From positions 1,840,501-1,904,500 of the forward strand of contig JBBCGG010000001.1 of the NCBI GenBank assembly GCA_037200525.1: DNA of 64,000 nt, given 5' to 3'. The notes under the pieces were generated by a model. That model was given only the letters and a program-made list of their open reading frames with translations, made no database searches and was not told where the DNA came from. The translations under genes were made by a program, and so were the position numbers. The stretch comes from Methylocella sp. (GTDB lineage Bacteria; Pseudomonadota; Alphaproteobacteria; Rhizobiales; Beijerinckiaceae). Shown one piece after another: positions 36,975 through 46,456 of this stretch (positions within the stretch are counted from its first letter, which is position 1; each line of letters opens with the position of its first letter).

Positions 36975-38267
36975 ATGAATGTTCTTCTTCTGGGTTCGGG
37001 CGGGCGCGAACACGCCATTGCTCTGGCGCTCGTCAAAAGCCCGCAGCTGAATCAGCTTTTCGTCGCGCCGGGCAATCCCGGCATGATCGGCCTCGCGCGC
37101 CTCGCGGCGCTTGATCTTGCCGATCATTCGGCGATCGCGGATTTTTGCGCGGCGGAGAAAATCGATCTTGTTGTGGTCGGCCCCGAGGCGCCGCTTGTCG
37201 CCGGGCTTGTCGATGATCTCGCCGTTTCAGGAATCAAATCCTTTGGGCCGAGCAAAGCGGCGGCGCAGCTCGAGGGATCGAAGGGATTCTCCAAGGATTT
37301 TTGCGCTCGCTTTAATATTCCGACGGCCGCCTATGCGCGGTTTGAAGACGCCGCATCAGCGAAAGCCTATGTGCGCGAAAAAGGCGCGCCGATCGTCGTC
37401 AAGGCGGATGGATTGGCGTCCGGCAAAGGCGTCATCGTGGCGATGAGCGTCGCTGAGGCTGAGGCCGCGATCGATACGATGTTCTCCGGCGCCTTTGGCG
37501 CAGCTGGAGAGACCATCGTCATCGAAGAGTTTCTCGATGGGGAAGAGGCATCGTTCTTCGCCCTTTGCGATGGCGAACATGCGCTGCTCTTTGCTTCGGC
37601 TCAGGATCATAAGCGCGTCGGCGACGGCGAGCAGGGACCCAATACGGGAGGGATGGGCGCGTATTCGCCGGCGCCGATCATGGATGAAGCGATGAGCGCC
37701 CGGGTCATGCGCGAGATCGTCGAGCCAACCTTGAAAGGCATGGCGGCGATGGGGACGCCGTTCAAGGGCGTGCTGTTCGCCGGGCTGATGATCGGAAAAG
37801 ATGGCCCAAAGCTCATTGAATATAATGTGCGCTTTGGCGACCCCGAGGCGCAAGTCATGCTGCCGCGTCTTGATGAGGACTTGCTGGCGCTGATGCTCGC
37901 CGCCGTTGAAGGCCGCCTGCCGCAACGCGCCGCGCGCCTCTCGCGGCAAGCAGCGCTCAGCGTCGTGCTCGCCGCCAAAGGCTATCCCGAGGCGCCGATC
38001 AAGGGCAGCGAAATCAAAGGCCTCGGGCGGGCCGAAGGGATGCCTTTCGTGATCATCACTCACGCGGGGACAAAAATCGACGGAGCGCGCCTCATCGCGG
38101 ATGGTGGCCGAGTGCTTAATGTGACGGCGCTCGGCGAGAACATAGCCGAGGCGCAGGCCCGCGCTTATGCGGCGGTCGACGCCATCGATTGGCCGGGTGG
38201 ATTTTGCCGCCGCGATATTGGTTGGCGGGCTTTGAAACTATTCTCCGAGGGCTCTCGTAAAGACTGA
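36975..38267 (+). CDS. purD: Phosphoribosylamine-glycine ligase
   Basis: PurD catalyses the second step of purine synthesis. From ATG 36975 it is 430 residues with N-terminal [17 protein letters not shown]-grasp motifs [38 protein letters not shown] and [11 protein letters not shown]. The frame is open upstream to 36891, but the chosen start matches the conserved N-terminus. Confidence 0.96.
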   Translation: MNVLLLGSGGREHAIALALVKSPQLNQLFVAPGNPGMIGLARLAALDLADHSAIADFCAAEKIDLVVVGPEAPLVAGLVDDLAVSGIKSFGPSKAAAQLEGSKGFSKDFCARFNIPTAAYARFEDAASAKAYVREKGAPIVVKADGLASGKGVIVAMSVAEAEAAIDTMFSGAFGAAGETIVIEEFLDGEEASFFALCDGEHALLFASAQDHKRVGDGEQGPNTGGMGAYSPAPIMDEAMSARVMREIVEPTLKGMAAMGTPFKGVLFAGLMIGKDGPKLIEYNVRFGDPEAQVMLPRLDEDLLALMLAAVEGRLPQRAARLSRQAALSVVLAAKGYPEAPIKGSEIKGLGRAEGMPFVIITHAGTKIDGARLIADGGRVLNVTALGENIAEAQARAYAAVDAIDWPGGFCRRDIGWRALKLFSEGSRKD

Positions 38268-38294
38268 CATGCCGGCAGGACGCCGGCGCGTCAG

Positions 38295-38337
38295 AGCATG
38301 ATCACAAAAGCTTTGGCTTCTCAGGGAGAATCATGCT
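38295..38337. repeat. GAGCAT-type palindromic intergenic repeat, copy 3
   Basis: Arms AGCATGAT (38295-38302) and ATCATGCT (38330-38337) are perfect inverted repeats around an AAGCTTTGGCTT-containing loop. It lies in the gap between the convergent purD and rsmD and may act as a bidirectional 3' structure. Confidence 0.6.
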
Positions 38338-38402
38338 GCGAAACAACCGGACAATAATCGACGATCGCCGACGCATGCAATCCAACGGCGTGATCCATGT
38401 GA

Positions 38403-38990
38403 TCAACAAGGCGCCGCCGCCCCGATTGAATCCGAGCCCGTCGCGTCGACGAACAAGATCTGCGTATCGCCGAAGCGACGCGTCTCGCGCAAGGCAAAAC
38501 CTTGCGGCAGCGCGACTTCGCCTTGCGCCGTTTCCTCAATCAGAACCAGCGCATCCTTTTCGAGCCAACCGCCATCCCGCAGCGCGGCGAGCGCAGGCGG
38601 GGCGAGACCCTTGCCATAGGGCGGATCGAGAAACGCGATGTCGTATCGCTCGCCCTCCGGCGCGCGCCCGAGCTTGCGGGCGTCGCGGCGCATTAGGCGC
38701 GCAGACTGGCCAACGCCCAGCGCCTCGATATTTGCGCGGATGATGGCATTGGCCTCCGCGCCTTGATCGACCAGGAGGGCGAAATCGGCGCCGCGCGATA
38801 GAGCTTCAATTCCGAGGGCGCCTGTCCCCGCGAAAAGATCCATCACCCGCGCGCCTTCGATCGGCGCGTCATAGGCATGAACGAGGATATTGAACAGGCT
38901 CTCGCGCAGGCGGTCCGACGTCGGACGGATCGCGTCCGAGGCGGGACCCTTTAACGTGCGCCCTTTGAAACGGCCGCCGACGATGCGCAT
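38403..38990 (-). CDS. rsmD: 16S rRNA (guanine966-N2)-methyltransferase
   Basis: The 195-residue Rossmann methyltransferase has MRIVGGRFKGRTL, RPTSDRLRESLFNIL, the SAM-binding DLFAGTGALGIEALSRGA and the catalytic DPPYGKG. It starts six bases after the stop of the pseudouridine synthase gene, so the two rRNA-modification genes form an operon. Confidence 0.95.
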   Translation of the reverse strand: MRIVGGRFKGRTLKGPASDAIRPTSDRLRESLFNILVHAYDAPIEGARVMDLFAGTGALGIEALSRGADFALLVDQGAEANAIIRANIEALGVGQSARLMRRDARKLGRAPEGERYDIAFLDPPYGKGLAPPALAALRDGGWLEKDALVLIEETAQGEVALPQGFALRETRRFGDTQILFVDATGSDSIGAAAPC

Positions 38991-38996
38991 TGGTCA

Positions 38997-41096
38997 TCAA
39001 TGCTTGTCGCGCGGACCGCCCTTGCCGAGCCCTCTTGGCCCGCGCGGCGGTCCGCCTGCTTTGCCTGTCGGACGCTTGTCTTTCCCGCGAAATCCGGCCG
39101 CTGCGCCGGCGCCGCGCGGACGCGCGTCCGACGCCTCGCCTCGCGCCGGCTTGCTTGAAGGTCCAGATCGCACGCCGGAGGATTTTTGCCCAAACGGCTT
39201 TGCCGCGCCAAATCGCTTTGGCGCATTTTCGCGGCTTGCCCGGACATCCGTTCTGGAGCGATCCTTGTCGCCATCATAGGGACGCCGCGGCCTCTTGGCC
39301 TGCTCCTCATTATGGGCGCGATTCTGACCGCGTCCGGCGGCATGGGGTTTCTCTCCGCTTGCGGCCCTTGGCGAGCGCTCATGTCTTGGCTCGCGCTTCG
39401 CATCTTCCCGCGAATGTTCCCTGCGATCATCAAAAGTCCGGCGCGGCCTCTCCGCCTGCTCATCGCTGCGAACGCGATCTTGATAGCGAGCGGAAGGCCG
39501 GGTTTCGCCCGAGGCGAAGCGCGGCGGTTTCCGTCCTTCGGCCATATCCGCTCCGCGCCCTTGTCTTGGCTCTTGCGAGCGATCCTTGCGGGCGGGGAAG
39601 GGCGATGGACTTCGCTCCGCTCCGCGCTCGGGCCGCTTCGGGGCGAAGCCGCGCGTTTTGCGCTCGGCCTCAAAGCGGCGGCCATTGCGCGTCGTCGGGG
39701 CGGCCTTGTCCTGGTTTTTGCCTCGCGGCTGATCGGCGACGACCAGACGCTCGACCGGCACGGTGCGGCCGCTGCGGTCGGCGGTCTCGCCGCGTTCGAT
39801 CCTTTTGCGGCCCGCGCGCTGTTCGACGCTATCGGCGCGCAGCGTCGAAATATGTTTGCGCGGACCCGGCGTCGGCTTGTTTCGCGCCTGCGTCCGCGGT
39901 TCGGGCGCCGGCTCGCGCGAGCGATCGTTGCGCGCGCTCCCATAGGCGCTCTTTGCGCGAGCTGGGGTCGCGCGCCGATCCGCTCCTTGCTCGGAGCTTC
40001 TTGCGCGGCCCTGCTTCTGACGCGGAGGTTCGGCCGCCTGCGCGGGCTCGGCCTCGCCCCCGGTCGGGCTGGTAAAATCGACCTCTGCGGCCTCGGCGAG
40101 AGTTGGCCCCAGCTGATCGCGCAGCATGCGGGTTCGAACCTCTTCGACGGCGCCTTCGGCGAGATCGCCGAGCTGGAACGGTCCAAACGACAGGCGGATG
40201 AGACGGTTGACCTCAAGACCGATATGTTCGAGCACGCGCTTGATTTCGCGATTCTTGCCTTCGCGAAGGCCAATGGTCAGCCAGCTATTGGCCCCCTGCG
40301 CGCGATCGAACCTCGCATCGATTTCCGCATAGTCGACGCCATCGACCGTGACGCCGTCGCGCAAGCGATCGAGCTCGCTCTGGTCGGTTTGACCTTTTGC
40401 GCGCACGCGATATCTCCGCACCCAGCCAGTCGAAGGAAGTTCAAGCACCCGAGCGAGGCCGCCGTCATTGGTCAGCAGCAACAGACCCTCGGTGTTGATG
40501 TCGAGGCGGCCGACGCTGATGACGCGGGGACCCTCTGGCCAATTGCGGCGCAGAAAATCAAAAATCGTCTCCCTGCCTTCGGGATCATGATCCGTGGTCA
40601 CGAGACCGCGTGGTTTATGGAACATAAACAACCGCGTGCGCGCGCGGGGGGCGAGCGGCGCGCCGTCGACCGTGATCTTGTCATCGTCGCCGACGTTGAC
40701 GGCTGGACTGGTCAGCACGACGCCGTTGAGCGCGACGCGCCCCTCGCTGATCCAAGCTTCCGCATCGCGGCGGGAACAGGCTCCGGCTCTCGCCATGACC
40801 TTGGCGATCCGCTGCAGGGAGTCGGACGCGTCCTCGCCGCCCGGCTCAGTGACAGCCTCGCGCTTTGGTTTGCGCTCGGGTTCGGACAAGGGAGCCAATT
40901 TCTTGCGCGGCAGACGGGACTTCGCCGCCTCGCCGTCGCGGAATCGGGGCGCTCCGCCGGACGCCCTGAGAGGGGCATCCCCACGCGATGGCCGAGGGCC
41001 AGGCTTTCGCGCGCCCCCGTCATCGCGCGACCCGCGTTCTAGGCGGGCAGGTCGTTGGCGGGCTGGTGGATGGTCTTTGGTCGTGTCATCGCTCAT
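38997..41096 (-). CDS. RluB/RsuA-family pseudouridine synthase with a very long basic tail
   Basis: From ATG 41096 the protein is 699 residues. Residues 1-90 are a charged leader; 92-150 an S4 RNA-binding domain; 150-340 the RsuA/RluB catalytic domain with Asp199 in GRLDINTEGLLL and GLREGKNREIKRVLEHIG. Residues 341-699 are low-complexity and extremely rich in Arg, Ala, Gly, Lys, Pro and Ser. Family enzymes modify 23S U2605 (RluB), 23S U2604 (RluF), 23S U2457 (RluE) or 16S U516 (RsuA); RluB is most likely. Long basic tails are known in alphaproteobacterial homologues, but this one is unusually long. Confidence 0.88.
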   Translation of the reverse strand: MSDDTTKDHPPARQRPARLERGSRDDGGARKPGPRPSRGDAPLRASGGAPRFRDGEAAKSRLPRKKLAPLSEPERKPKREAVTEPGGEDASDSLQRIAKVMARAGACSRRDAEAWISEGRVALNGVVLTSPAVNVGDDDKITVDGAPLAPRARTRLFMFHKPRGLVTTDHDPEGRETIFDFLRRNWPEGPRVISVGRLDINTEGLLLLTNDGGLARVLELPSTGWVRRYRVRAKGQTDQSELDRLRDGVTVDGVDYAEIDARFDRAQGANSWLTIGLREGKNREIKRVLEHIGLEVNRLIRLSFGPFQLGDLAEGAVEEVRTRMLRDQLGPTLAEAAEVDFTSPTGGEAEPAQAAEPPRQKQGRARSSEQGADRRATPARAKSAYGSARNDRSREPAPEPRTQARNKPTPGPRKHISTLRADSVEQRAGRKRIERGETADRSGRTVPVERLVVADQPRGKNQDKAAPTTRNGRRFEAERKTRGFAPKRPERGAERSPSPFPARKDRSQEPRQGRGADMAEGRKPPRFASGETRPSARYQDRVRSDEQAERPRRTFDDRREHSREDAKREPRHERSPRAASGEKPHAAGRGQNRAHNEEQAKRPRRPYDGDKDRSRTDVRASRENAPKRFGAAKPFGQKSSGVRSGPSSKPARGEASDARPRGAGAAAGFRGKDKRPTGKAGGPPRGPRGLGKGGPRDKH

Positions 41097-41229
41097 ATAT
41101 CCCAATAACAGAATGTGAACCGAAAGGGGAACTAAGACTCTGTTGGAAAAATGCCGCTCTCGCTCCAGGGACCGGACAAAGCGGCGCGATAATTTCAAAA
41201 CAGTTTGAGCATTTGGGGCGCGATCGGGA

Positions 41230-41682
41230 ATGCAGAGAGACACAATCGATCCGATGTCTTGCGCTTTCCTCGAGGCGAAAGACGCCTTCGCGCGCGGCGA
41301 GGTCCCCATCGGCGCCGTTATCATGCATGAGGGAAAAATCCTCGCCCGCGCCGGCAACCGGACGTTGCAGGATCATGATCCAACTGCGCATGCCGAGATC
41401 TTGGCCATCCGCTCGGCCTGCCGGACGCTTGGCTCGCAAAGGCTGGCCGGCTGCGACCTCTATGTAACGCTCGAGCCCTGCGCCATGTGCGCGGCGGCGA
41501 TTTCCTTCGCCCGCGTGCGACGGCTCTATTGGGCGGCCGCCGATCCAAAGGGCGGCGCGGTGGACCACGGGCCGCGTTTTTTCGCGCAGCCGACCTGTCA
41601 TCATGCGCCTGAACTTTATGGCGGCATCCGGGAGAGCGAGGCGGCCGAGTTGTTGCGCCAGTTTTTCGCGCTGCGGCGCTGA
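41230..41682 (+). CDS. tadA: tRNA adenosine(34) deaminase
   Basis: TadA converts A34 to inosine in tRNA-Arg(ACG). The 150-residue protein has the zinc site HAE (His54, Glu56) and PCAMC (Cys84, Cys87), the preceding GEVPIGAVI and the C-terminal GGIRESEAAELL. It is divergent from the pseudouridine synthase gene with 133 bases between starts. Confidence 0.95.
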   Translation: MQRDTIDPMSCAFLEAKDAFARGEVPIGAVIMHEGKILARAGNRTLQDHDPTAHAEILAIRSACRTLGSQRLAGCDLYVTLEPCAMCAAAISFARVRRLYWAAADPKGGAVDHGPRFFAQPTCHHAPELYGGIRESEAAELLRQFFALRR

Positions 41683-41692
41683 GATTAAAGCA

Positions 41693-42604
41693 TCAGGCTC
41701 TGGCTGGCTCCGACAAAAAGGCCAGCAACGCCTCCAGCGTCGCCTCCGGGTTTTCCTCGGGCAAAAAATGGCCGCCCTTGATCGCTTGACCTTGGACGTT
41801 GGAGCCCCATTGCCGCCAGATGTCGAGCGTCGAAGCGTCTCCCCCTCCGAGTCCCCGCGCGCCCCAAAGGATGCAGAGCGGAGCGGAGATCTTCTTGCCG
41901 GCCGCTTGATCGGCTTCATCGTCGCTGCGGTCAATCGTCGCGCCGGCGCGGTAATCCTCGCAGGTCGCGTGGATGCGGGAGGGCTCATTGAAGGCCGCGC
42001 GATAATGGGCGAGCGCGCGGGGATCGAAGGCTGAAAGATTCTTCGCGTTGGTCCAGCTCGCCAGCGTGTAATCGATGAACGCCAAAGCGGAGGCGCCGAT
42101 GAGCGCTTCCGGCAGAGGCTCCGGCTGCGCCAGAAAGAGCCAGTGATAACCCTTCATGGCTTCGGCAGCATCGAGGCTCCGCCACCGCACGGCGGTCGGT
42201 ATGATGTCGATCAGGGCGAGCTTTTCCAGCCGTTCCGGATGGTCGAGTCCGAGACGATAGGCAACCCTTGCGCCGCGATCATGCCCGACAAGGCTGAAGC
42301 GAATATGCCCGAGCTGCGCCATGACGGCGATGGCGTCTCCGGCCATAAGGCGCTTGGAATAGAGCGCGCCATTTTTGCTCGCCGGCGCGCTGGACCAGCC
42401 ATAGCCGCGCATGTCCATCAGCACGACGCGGTAGCGTTCCGCGAGTTTCGGCGCGACCTTGTGCCATTCGACATGGGTTTGCGGATAGCCGTGCAATAAC
42501 AGCAGGGGCGGCCCTTCGCCGCGGGCGCGGACGAAGAATTTTCCTGCATCCGTATTGATCCAGTGCGTCTCGAAGCCCGGAAAAAGATCAGCAAGGTCGG
42601 CCAT
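41693..42604 (-). CDS. Alpha/beta hydrolase, haloacetate (fluoroacetate) dehalogenase type
   Basis: From ATG 42604 the protein is 303 residues. It has the oxyanion segment LLLLHGYPQTHVEWHKVAP, RGYGWSSAP, the nucleophile Asp109 in GHDRGAR, the HWLFLAQPEPLPE segment typical of haloacetate dehalogenases and the base His in KGGHFLPEENP. Such enzymes hydrolyse haloacetates to glycolate; relatives include epoxide hydrolases, so the substrate is uncertain. It converges with tadA ten bases away and diverges from ispH. Confidence 0.85.
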   Translation of the reverse strand: MADLADLFPGFETHWINTDAGKFFVRARGEGPPLLLLHGYPQTHVEWHKVAPKLAERYRVVLMDMRGYGWSSAPASKNGALYSKRLMAGDAIAVMAQLGHIRFSLVGHDRGARVAYRLGLDHPERLEKLALIDIIPTAVRWRSLDAAEAMKGYHWLFLAQPEPLPEALIGASALAFIDYTLASWTNAKNLSAFDPRALAHYRAAFNEPSRIHATCEDYRAGATIDRSDDEADQAAGKKISAPLCILWGARGLGGGDASTLDIWRQWGSNVQGQAIKGGHFLPEENPEATLEALLAFLSEPARA

Positions 42605-42715
42605 ACAAGAATTCCCTTTTTCTGCGGCTAACGTGATATAGGCTGGCGCCAGGGTTGGACTTGACATTCGAACCCGCGAATTCTTAATCGTCACCAATCT
42701 CAGGCTGGGCGCCGC

Positions 42716-43675
42716 ATGACTGTCAAGCCAAAGCTAAATGTTCTCCTTTGCGCCCCGCGTGGTTTTTGTGCGGGCGTCGTTCGCGCGATAGATGCGGTGG
42801 AGGAAGCCCTTCGGATTTACGGCGCCCCCGTCTATGTGCGTCACGAGATAGTCCACAATAAATATGTCGTCGAAACGCTGAAGGCGAAGGGCGCCATTTT
42901 CGTCGAGGAGCTCGACGAAGTGCCGGATACCTTGCAGCCGGTGATTTTTTCCGCGCATGGCGTGCCGAAATCTATTCCGAAACAGGCCTCGGCGCGCGAG
43001 ATTTTCGCCATCGACGCGACCTGCCCGCTGGTCACAAAGGTCCATCGCGAAGCTGAACTTCATCATAGGCAGGGCCGTCAGGTTCTTCTCGTCGGTCATG
43101 CCGGACATCCCGAGGTGGTCGGCACTTTGGGCCAATTGCCGAACGGCTCCATTCTTCTAGTGCAAACTCTTGAGGACATTGAGAATTTACAGCCGGAAGA
43201 CGAGAATAATCTCGCTTATGTCACTCAGACGACCTTATCGATCGATGACACGCGCTGCATGGTCGAGGCTTTAACGCGCCGGTTCCCTCGCATCGTCGGA
43301 CCGCACCGCGAGGATATTTGCTACGCGACCACCAACCGCCAGGAGGCGGTGAAGCGGATCGCCCCGATCGTCGACGCCTTGATCGTCGTCGGCTCTTCCA
43401 ATTCGTCCAATTCGCAGCGGCTGAAGGAAGTGGCCGAACGTTCCGGCTGCAAACTCGCCCGACTGGTTCTGCGGGCCGAGGATGTCGAATGGGACTTGTT
43501 CCGCAATATTTCCTCGCTCGGCATCACTGCCGGCGCTTCCGCGCCGGAAATTCTCGTTGAAGAAATCATGGACGCCTTCGCTCAGCGCTTCGAATTGCAT
43601 GTCGAGTCCGTCTCGACGGCGGAAGAAAGCGTGTTCTTCCCACTTCCGCGCGAATTGCGTCAGGCGGCGGTCTAG
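42716..43675 (+). CDS. ispH: 4-hydroxy-3-methylbut-2-enyl diphosphate reductase
   Basis: IspH performs the last step of the MEP isoprenoid pathway. The 319-residue protein has the three iron-sulfur Cys regions [26 protein letters not shown] and [13 protein letters not shown], plus SAHGVPKS and [11 protein letters not shown]. It is followed 27 bases later by miaA, which also uses an isoprenoid. Confidence 0.96.
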   Translation: MTVKPKLNVLLCAPRGFCAGVVRAIDAVEEALRIYGAPVYVRHEIVHNKYVVETLKAKGAIFVEELDEVPDTLQPVIFSAHGVPKSIPKQASAREIFAIDATCPLVTKVHREAELHHRQGRQVLLVGHAGHPEVVGTLGQLPNGSILLVQTLEDIENLQPEDENNLAYVTQTTLSIDDTRCMVEALTRRFPRIVGPHREDICYATTNRQEAVKRIAPIVDALIVVGSSNSSNSQRLKEVAERSGCKLARLVLRAEDVEWDLFRNISSLGITAGASAPEILVEEIMDAFAQRFELHVESVSTAEESVFFPLPRELRQAAV

Positions 43676-43702
43676 GCGCGGGGGCATGATTGCCCGCGCG
43701 GC

Positions 43703-44608
43703 ATGACGCGACCTTCAGCTATCCTCATCGCCGGACCGACGGCGAGCGGTAAATCCGCGCTGGCGCTTCGCATCGCCCTCGCCAGCGACGGCGTGTTGAT
43801 CAACGCCGATTCCATGCAGGTCTATCGCGATCTGCCCATCTTGACCGCGCGCCCCGGCCTCGAAGATGAGGCGCGGGCCCCGCATCGTCTCTTTGGTCAT
43901 GTCGACGGCGCCGTCAATCATTCAGTCGGCCTTTGGCTGGAAGATGCGCGAATTGCTCTCGCCGAAGCGAGGCAAAGCGGCCGCACGCCAATTTTCGTCG
44001 GAGGCACCGGCCTCTATTTCAAGGCGCTGACGCAGGGGCTCTCCGATATTCCGGCGGTGCCCGATGAGGTGCGCGCGCGTCTCCGCTCCGAAGCGGCGGG
44101 TGTTTCCCCGGCGCGCCTCCACGCCCAACTCGCCAGCCGCGACCCTTTGATGGCCGCGCGGTTGCGGCCGACCGATCCGCAACGGGTGCTGCGCGCGCTT
44201 GAGGTTTTTGAGGCGACGGGGCAAAGCCTCGCCTCGTTCCAGGGTTTTCGGACCCCGCCCTTGCTCGATATGATGGACGCCCGGCCGATCTTTCTCACGC
44301 TGGAGCGCGACGCGCTAACTCGCCGCATCAACCAGCGCTTCCGCGCCATGCTCGACGCTGGCGCGTTGCAGGAGGTTTCGCGCCTGCGTGAGCGCCATCT
44401 CGATCCGGCTCTTCCGATCATGCGCGCGCATGGCGTTCCTCATCTTATCGCCCATCTCAACGGCGAAATATCGCTGAGCGAGGCGGCCGAACTGGCGGAA
44501 CGCGATACGCGGGCCTACGCCAAGCGCCAGCACACCTTCGCGCGGCACCAACTGGCGGATTTTAAGTGGGCGAATGAGGCGGAGGCCGAGGCGTTGGCGC
44601 TGGCTTAG
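43703..44608 (+). CDS. miaA: tRNA dimethylallyltransferase
   Basis: MiaA adds the dimethylallyl group to A37 of tRNAs. The 301-residue protein has P-loop [43 protein letters not shown] and the C-terminal [13 protein letters not shown]. Together with ispH upstream it forms a probable two-gene unit, linking prenyl diphosphate supply and use. Confidence 0.95.
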   Translation: MTRPSAILIAGPTASGKSALALRIALASDGVLINADSMQVYRDLPILTARPGLEDEARAPHRLFGHVDGAVNHSVGLWLEDARIALAEARQSGRTPIFVGGTGLYFKALTQGLSDIPAVPDEVRARLRSEAAGVSPARLHAQLASRDPLMAARLRPTDPQRVLRALEVFEATGQSLASFQGFRTPPLLDMMDARPIFLTLERDALTRRINQRFRAMLDAGALQEVSRLRERHLDPALPIMRAHGVPHLIAHLNGEISLSEAAELAERDTRAYAKRQHTFARHQLADFKWANEAEAEALALA

Positions 44609-44630
44609 CCGGTCGAGCCGTCCGAAGAGT

Positions 44631-45452
44631 CTAATGCCGCCAGAATATGATCTGCCCGACAGTGAGCAAAATTTCGGCGACGATCAGCACGACGATCGTC
44701 GCTTCCAGCCGAGTGGCGCGATCGGCGTCGATCATATCGGTCAGAATGCGCGCGGTTTCGACGATCATGTCGAGCTTGCGCTTCAACGTTTCGGCGCGCT
44801 CCTTCAATTCATATTCGTCTTCAAGACGGGCGTAGAGCCGCTCAAGATCGGGACGATCCCACAGCACGTCGGGCTTTTCCTCGACTGCGACGCGGCCGGA
44901 AACGCGATGCTGGACGAGCAGCGTCTGGCCAAGCAGCTTCAGCATCGAGCGGCGTTTCCAGGGCGGGCGTCCATTGCGCGCAAGATCGGCGGCGAACGGC
45001 TCGACAATGTCGAAAACGGCGTTGACCTCGCGTTCGTCGCGGCCGAGCGACACGCTTTTGGCCAGCGCATCCGAAACGACGAGCAGGCGCTGCGCCGATA
45101 GATCTTTCATCGTGATGGCGCCGCCGGGCGGGATCTTGTCGTCGTGGTCCGGCGAAATTTCGAGGACGGCGGATTCGTCATGGACGTGCTGATGCGGGCC
45201 GGACACCCGCAATTTCACTTGTTTGAGAACATCGTCCTCTTCGAGCGGCGACAGGCCGATCATCACCGCGACGCCAAACCGGTAGAGAGCGACGAACCCA
45301 TTGGACCCGACATGGAAGGCGAGCGGGGTCTCCGAAATCATGTCCGACCGCTCAAGGCCCGCCGCATCGATGCGGTCGCCGAGCAGGAGCGCCCTCGCGG
45401 TGGCGCGACGGACCGCCGGAAGGGCGGGGGTTGCGGGTTGCGTATTGGTCAT
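44631..45452 (-). CDS. RMD1/Sif2 (DUF155) family protein
   Basis: The 273-residue protein has the DUF155 core (FVALYRFGVAVMIGLSPLEED, LLVVSDALAKSVSLGRDE, ILKLLGQTLL-like segment, EEKPDVLWDRPDLERLY, EYELKERAETLKRKLDMI) and a single C-terminal membrane helix (ATIVVLIVAEILLTVGQIIF). Eukaryotic members (RMD1, RMND1) act in mitochondria; bacterial roles are unknown. It converges with miaA. Confidence 0.87.
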   Translation of the reverse strand: MTNTQPATPALPAVRRATARALLLGDRIDAAGLERSDMISETPLAFHVGSNGFVALYRFGVAVMIGLSPLEEDDVLKQVKLRVSGPHQHVHDESAVLEISPDHDDKIPPGGAITMKDLSAQRLLVVSDALAKSVSLGRDEREVNAVFDIVEPFAADLARNGRPPWKRRSMLKLLGQTLLVQHRVSGRVAVEEKPDVLWDRPDLERLYARLEDEYELKERAETLKRKLDMIVETARILTDMIDADRATRLEATIVVLIVAEILLTVGQIIFWRH

Positions 45453-45489
45453 GGCCTATCCCTATCGCACCGATAGGGGGTTTGAAAGG

Positions 45490-46215
45490 TCAGAGCCCCA
45501 GGAGTGCGGCCAAATGGCCGACATCGGCGGCGGCGAGATCGACGGGAACGCTGGGGGACGCCTCGCCGGGGCCTCCAGGGCCGTATTCATCGGGCCGCGC
45601 GATATGGGCGGTGCGAAGCCCACAGCGCGCTGCGGCGGCAAGGTCCGAACTATGCGCGGCGACCATCAGGCATGAGCTCGGCGGTAAATCCAGGGCCTCC
45701 GCTCCGGCGAGATAAACGCGCGGCTTCGGCTTATAATCGCCGGCGAATTCCGCGCCAAAGATGGCGTCGAAGCAAAAGCCATTATGCCGCGCGAGTTCGA
45801 CGATAAGAGAAACATTGCCGTTCGACATCGGGGCCAGAATATATCGCCCGCGCAGCCGCGCCAGTCCCGCGGCCGCGTCGGGCCAGGCGTCGAGCTTATG
45901 CCAGGCGAGATTGAGGGCGGCGAGCGCCGCCTCGGGCGCCTTGGCGAGACCGAAGCGCGGCAGGATGCGGTCGAGATTTCGACGATGGATGAAGTCAAGC
46001 TTCGAGAACGGGATGCGTCCCGAGCGGATCTCCTCCATGCCGGTCTGATATTCGCCGCGCCATGCGTCGGCGAAAGCCGGCCAGTCCAAAGCATAGCCGA
46101 GCGGAGCCAAAATGGCCTCGGCTTGAGCGGCGACGCCGCTGCGCCAGTCAACCAAGGTGCCGAAAACGTCGAAAAATAAGGCTTTGATTTCGGAGTGGGG
46201 GGACGCGCCAGCCAT
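45490..46215 (-). CDS. Haloacid dehalogenase type II
   Basis: From ATG 46215 the 241-residue HAD-superfamily protein has the nucleophile Asp16 in FFDVFGTLVDWRSG, the second motif PMSNGN, Lys in KPKPRVY and the type II segment MVAAHSSDLAAAARCGLRTAHI. The family includes L-2-haloacid dehalogenases, although many members act on other substrates. The gene lies 37 bases upstream of the DUF155 gene on the same strand. Confidence 0.85.
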   Translation of the reverse strand: MAGASPHSEIKALFFDVFGTLVDWRSGVAAQAEAILAPLGYALDWPAFADAWRGEYQTGMEEIRSGRIPFSKLDFIHRRNLDRILPRFGLAKAPEAALAALNLAWHKLDAWPDAAAGLARLRGRYILAPMSNGNVSLIVELARHNGFCFDAIFGAEFAGDYKPKPRVYLAGAEALDLPPSSCLMVAAHSSDLAAAARCGLRTAHIARPDEYGPGGPGEASPSVPVDLAAADVGHLAALLGL

Positions 46216-46252
46216 TGCGCCAAAATAGCCGATTTTCGCGCCAACGGCTATG

Positions 46253-46281
46253 TTGACCGAGACCCCAGCGTCCGCTATAGC
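46253..46281 (+). promoter_or_regulatory. Probable sigma-70-type promoter of ilvBNC
   Basis: TTGACC (46253-46258) and TATAGC (46276-46281) are separated by exactly 17 bases. Transcription would begin near 46288, leaving a leader of about 168 bases before ilvB. Confidence 0.5.
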
Positions 46282-46340
46282 GTTGGAAATCATTTGTAAG
46301 GGCGACCTGTGAAACTCTCTCTTATTGTACCATGCGCGCC

Positions 46341-46411
46341 GGAGGCGGGGCGGAGATAGCCTCCGTTTTCCTGACGCTGGCGCATATCCGAGGCCCCCTG
46401 GGGCCTTTTTT
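46341..46411 (+). terminator. Leader hairpins upstream of ilvB, terminator-like (candidate attenuator)
   Basis: Two hairpins follow the predicted promoter. CGGAGGC (46341-46347) pairs with GCCTCCG (46360-46366), followed by TTTT. AGGCCC (46391-46396) pairs with GGGCCT (46401-46406), followed by a six-T run, a classic intrinsic terminator. It lies 45 bases before the ilvB ATG and so must be conditional if the operon is expressed from the promoter upstream. A leader frame from GTG 46309 (after AAGGG) exists but runs through the hairpin and lacks a compact Leu/Val/Ile control run. Confidence 0.55.
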
Positions 46412-46456
46412 ATTGCTCGAATTTCTGATCAAGTCGCATCCTGGGAGCTTTAGGAT

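Noticed and set aside
38951-40273. 440-codon minus-strand frame and 361-codon plus-strand frame over the same region
   Set aside because: Shadows of the same low-complexity tail; the S4 and catalytic motifs fix the true frame.
39186-41042. 618-codon open frame on the plus strand
   Set aside because: It is antisense to the pseudouridine synthase gene and arises from that gene's Arg-rich GC codons; the product resembles nothing known and has no plausible start.
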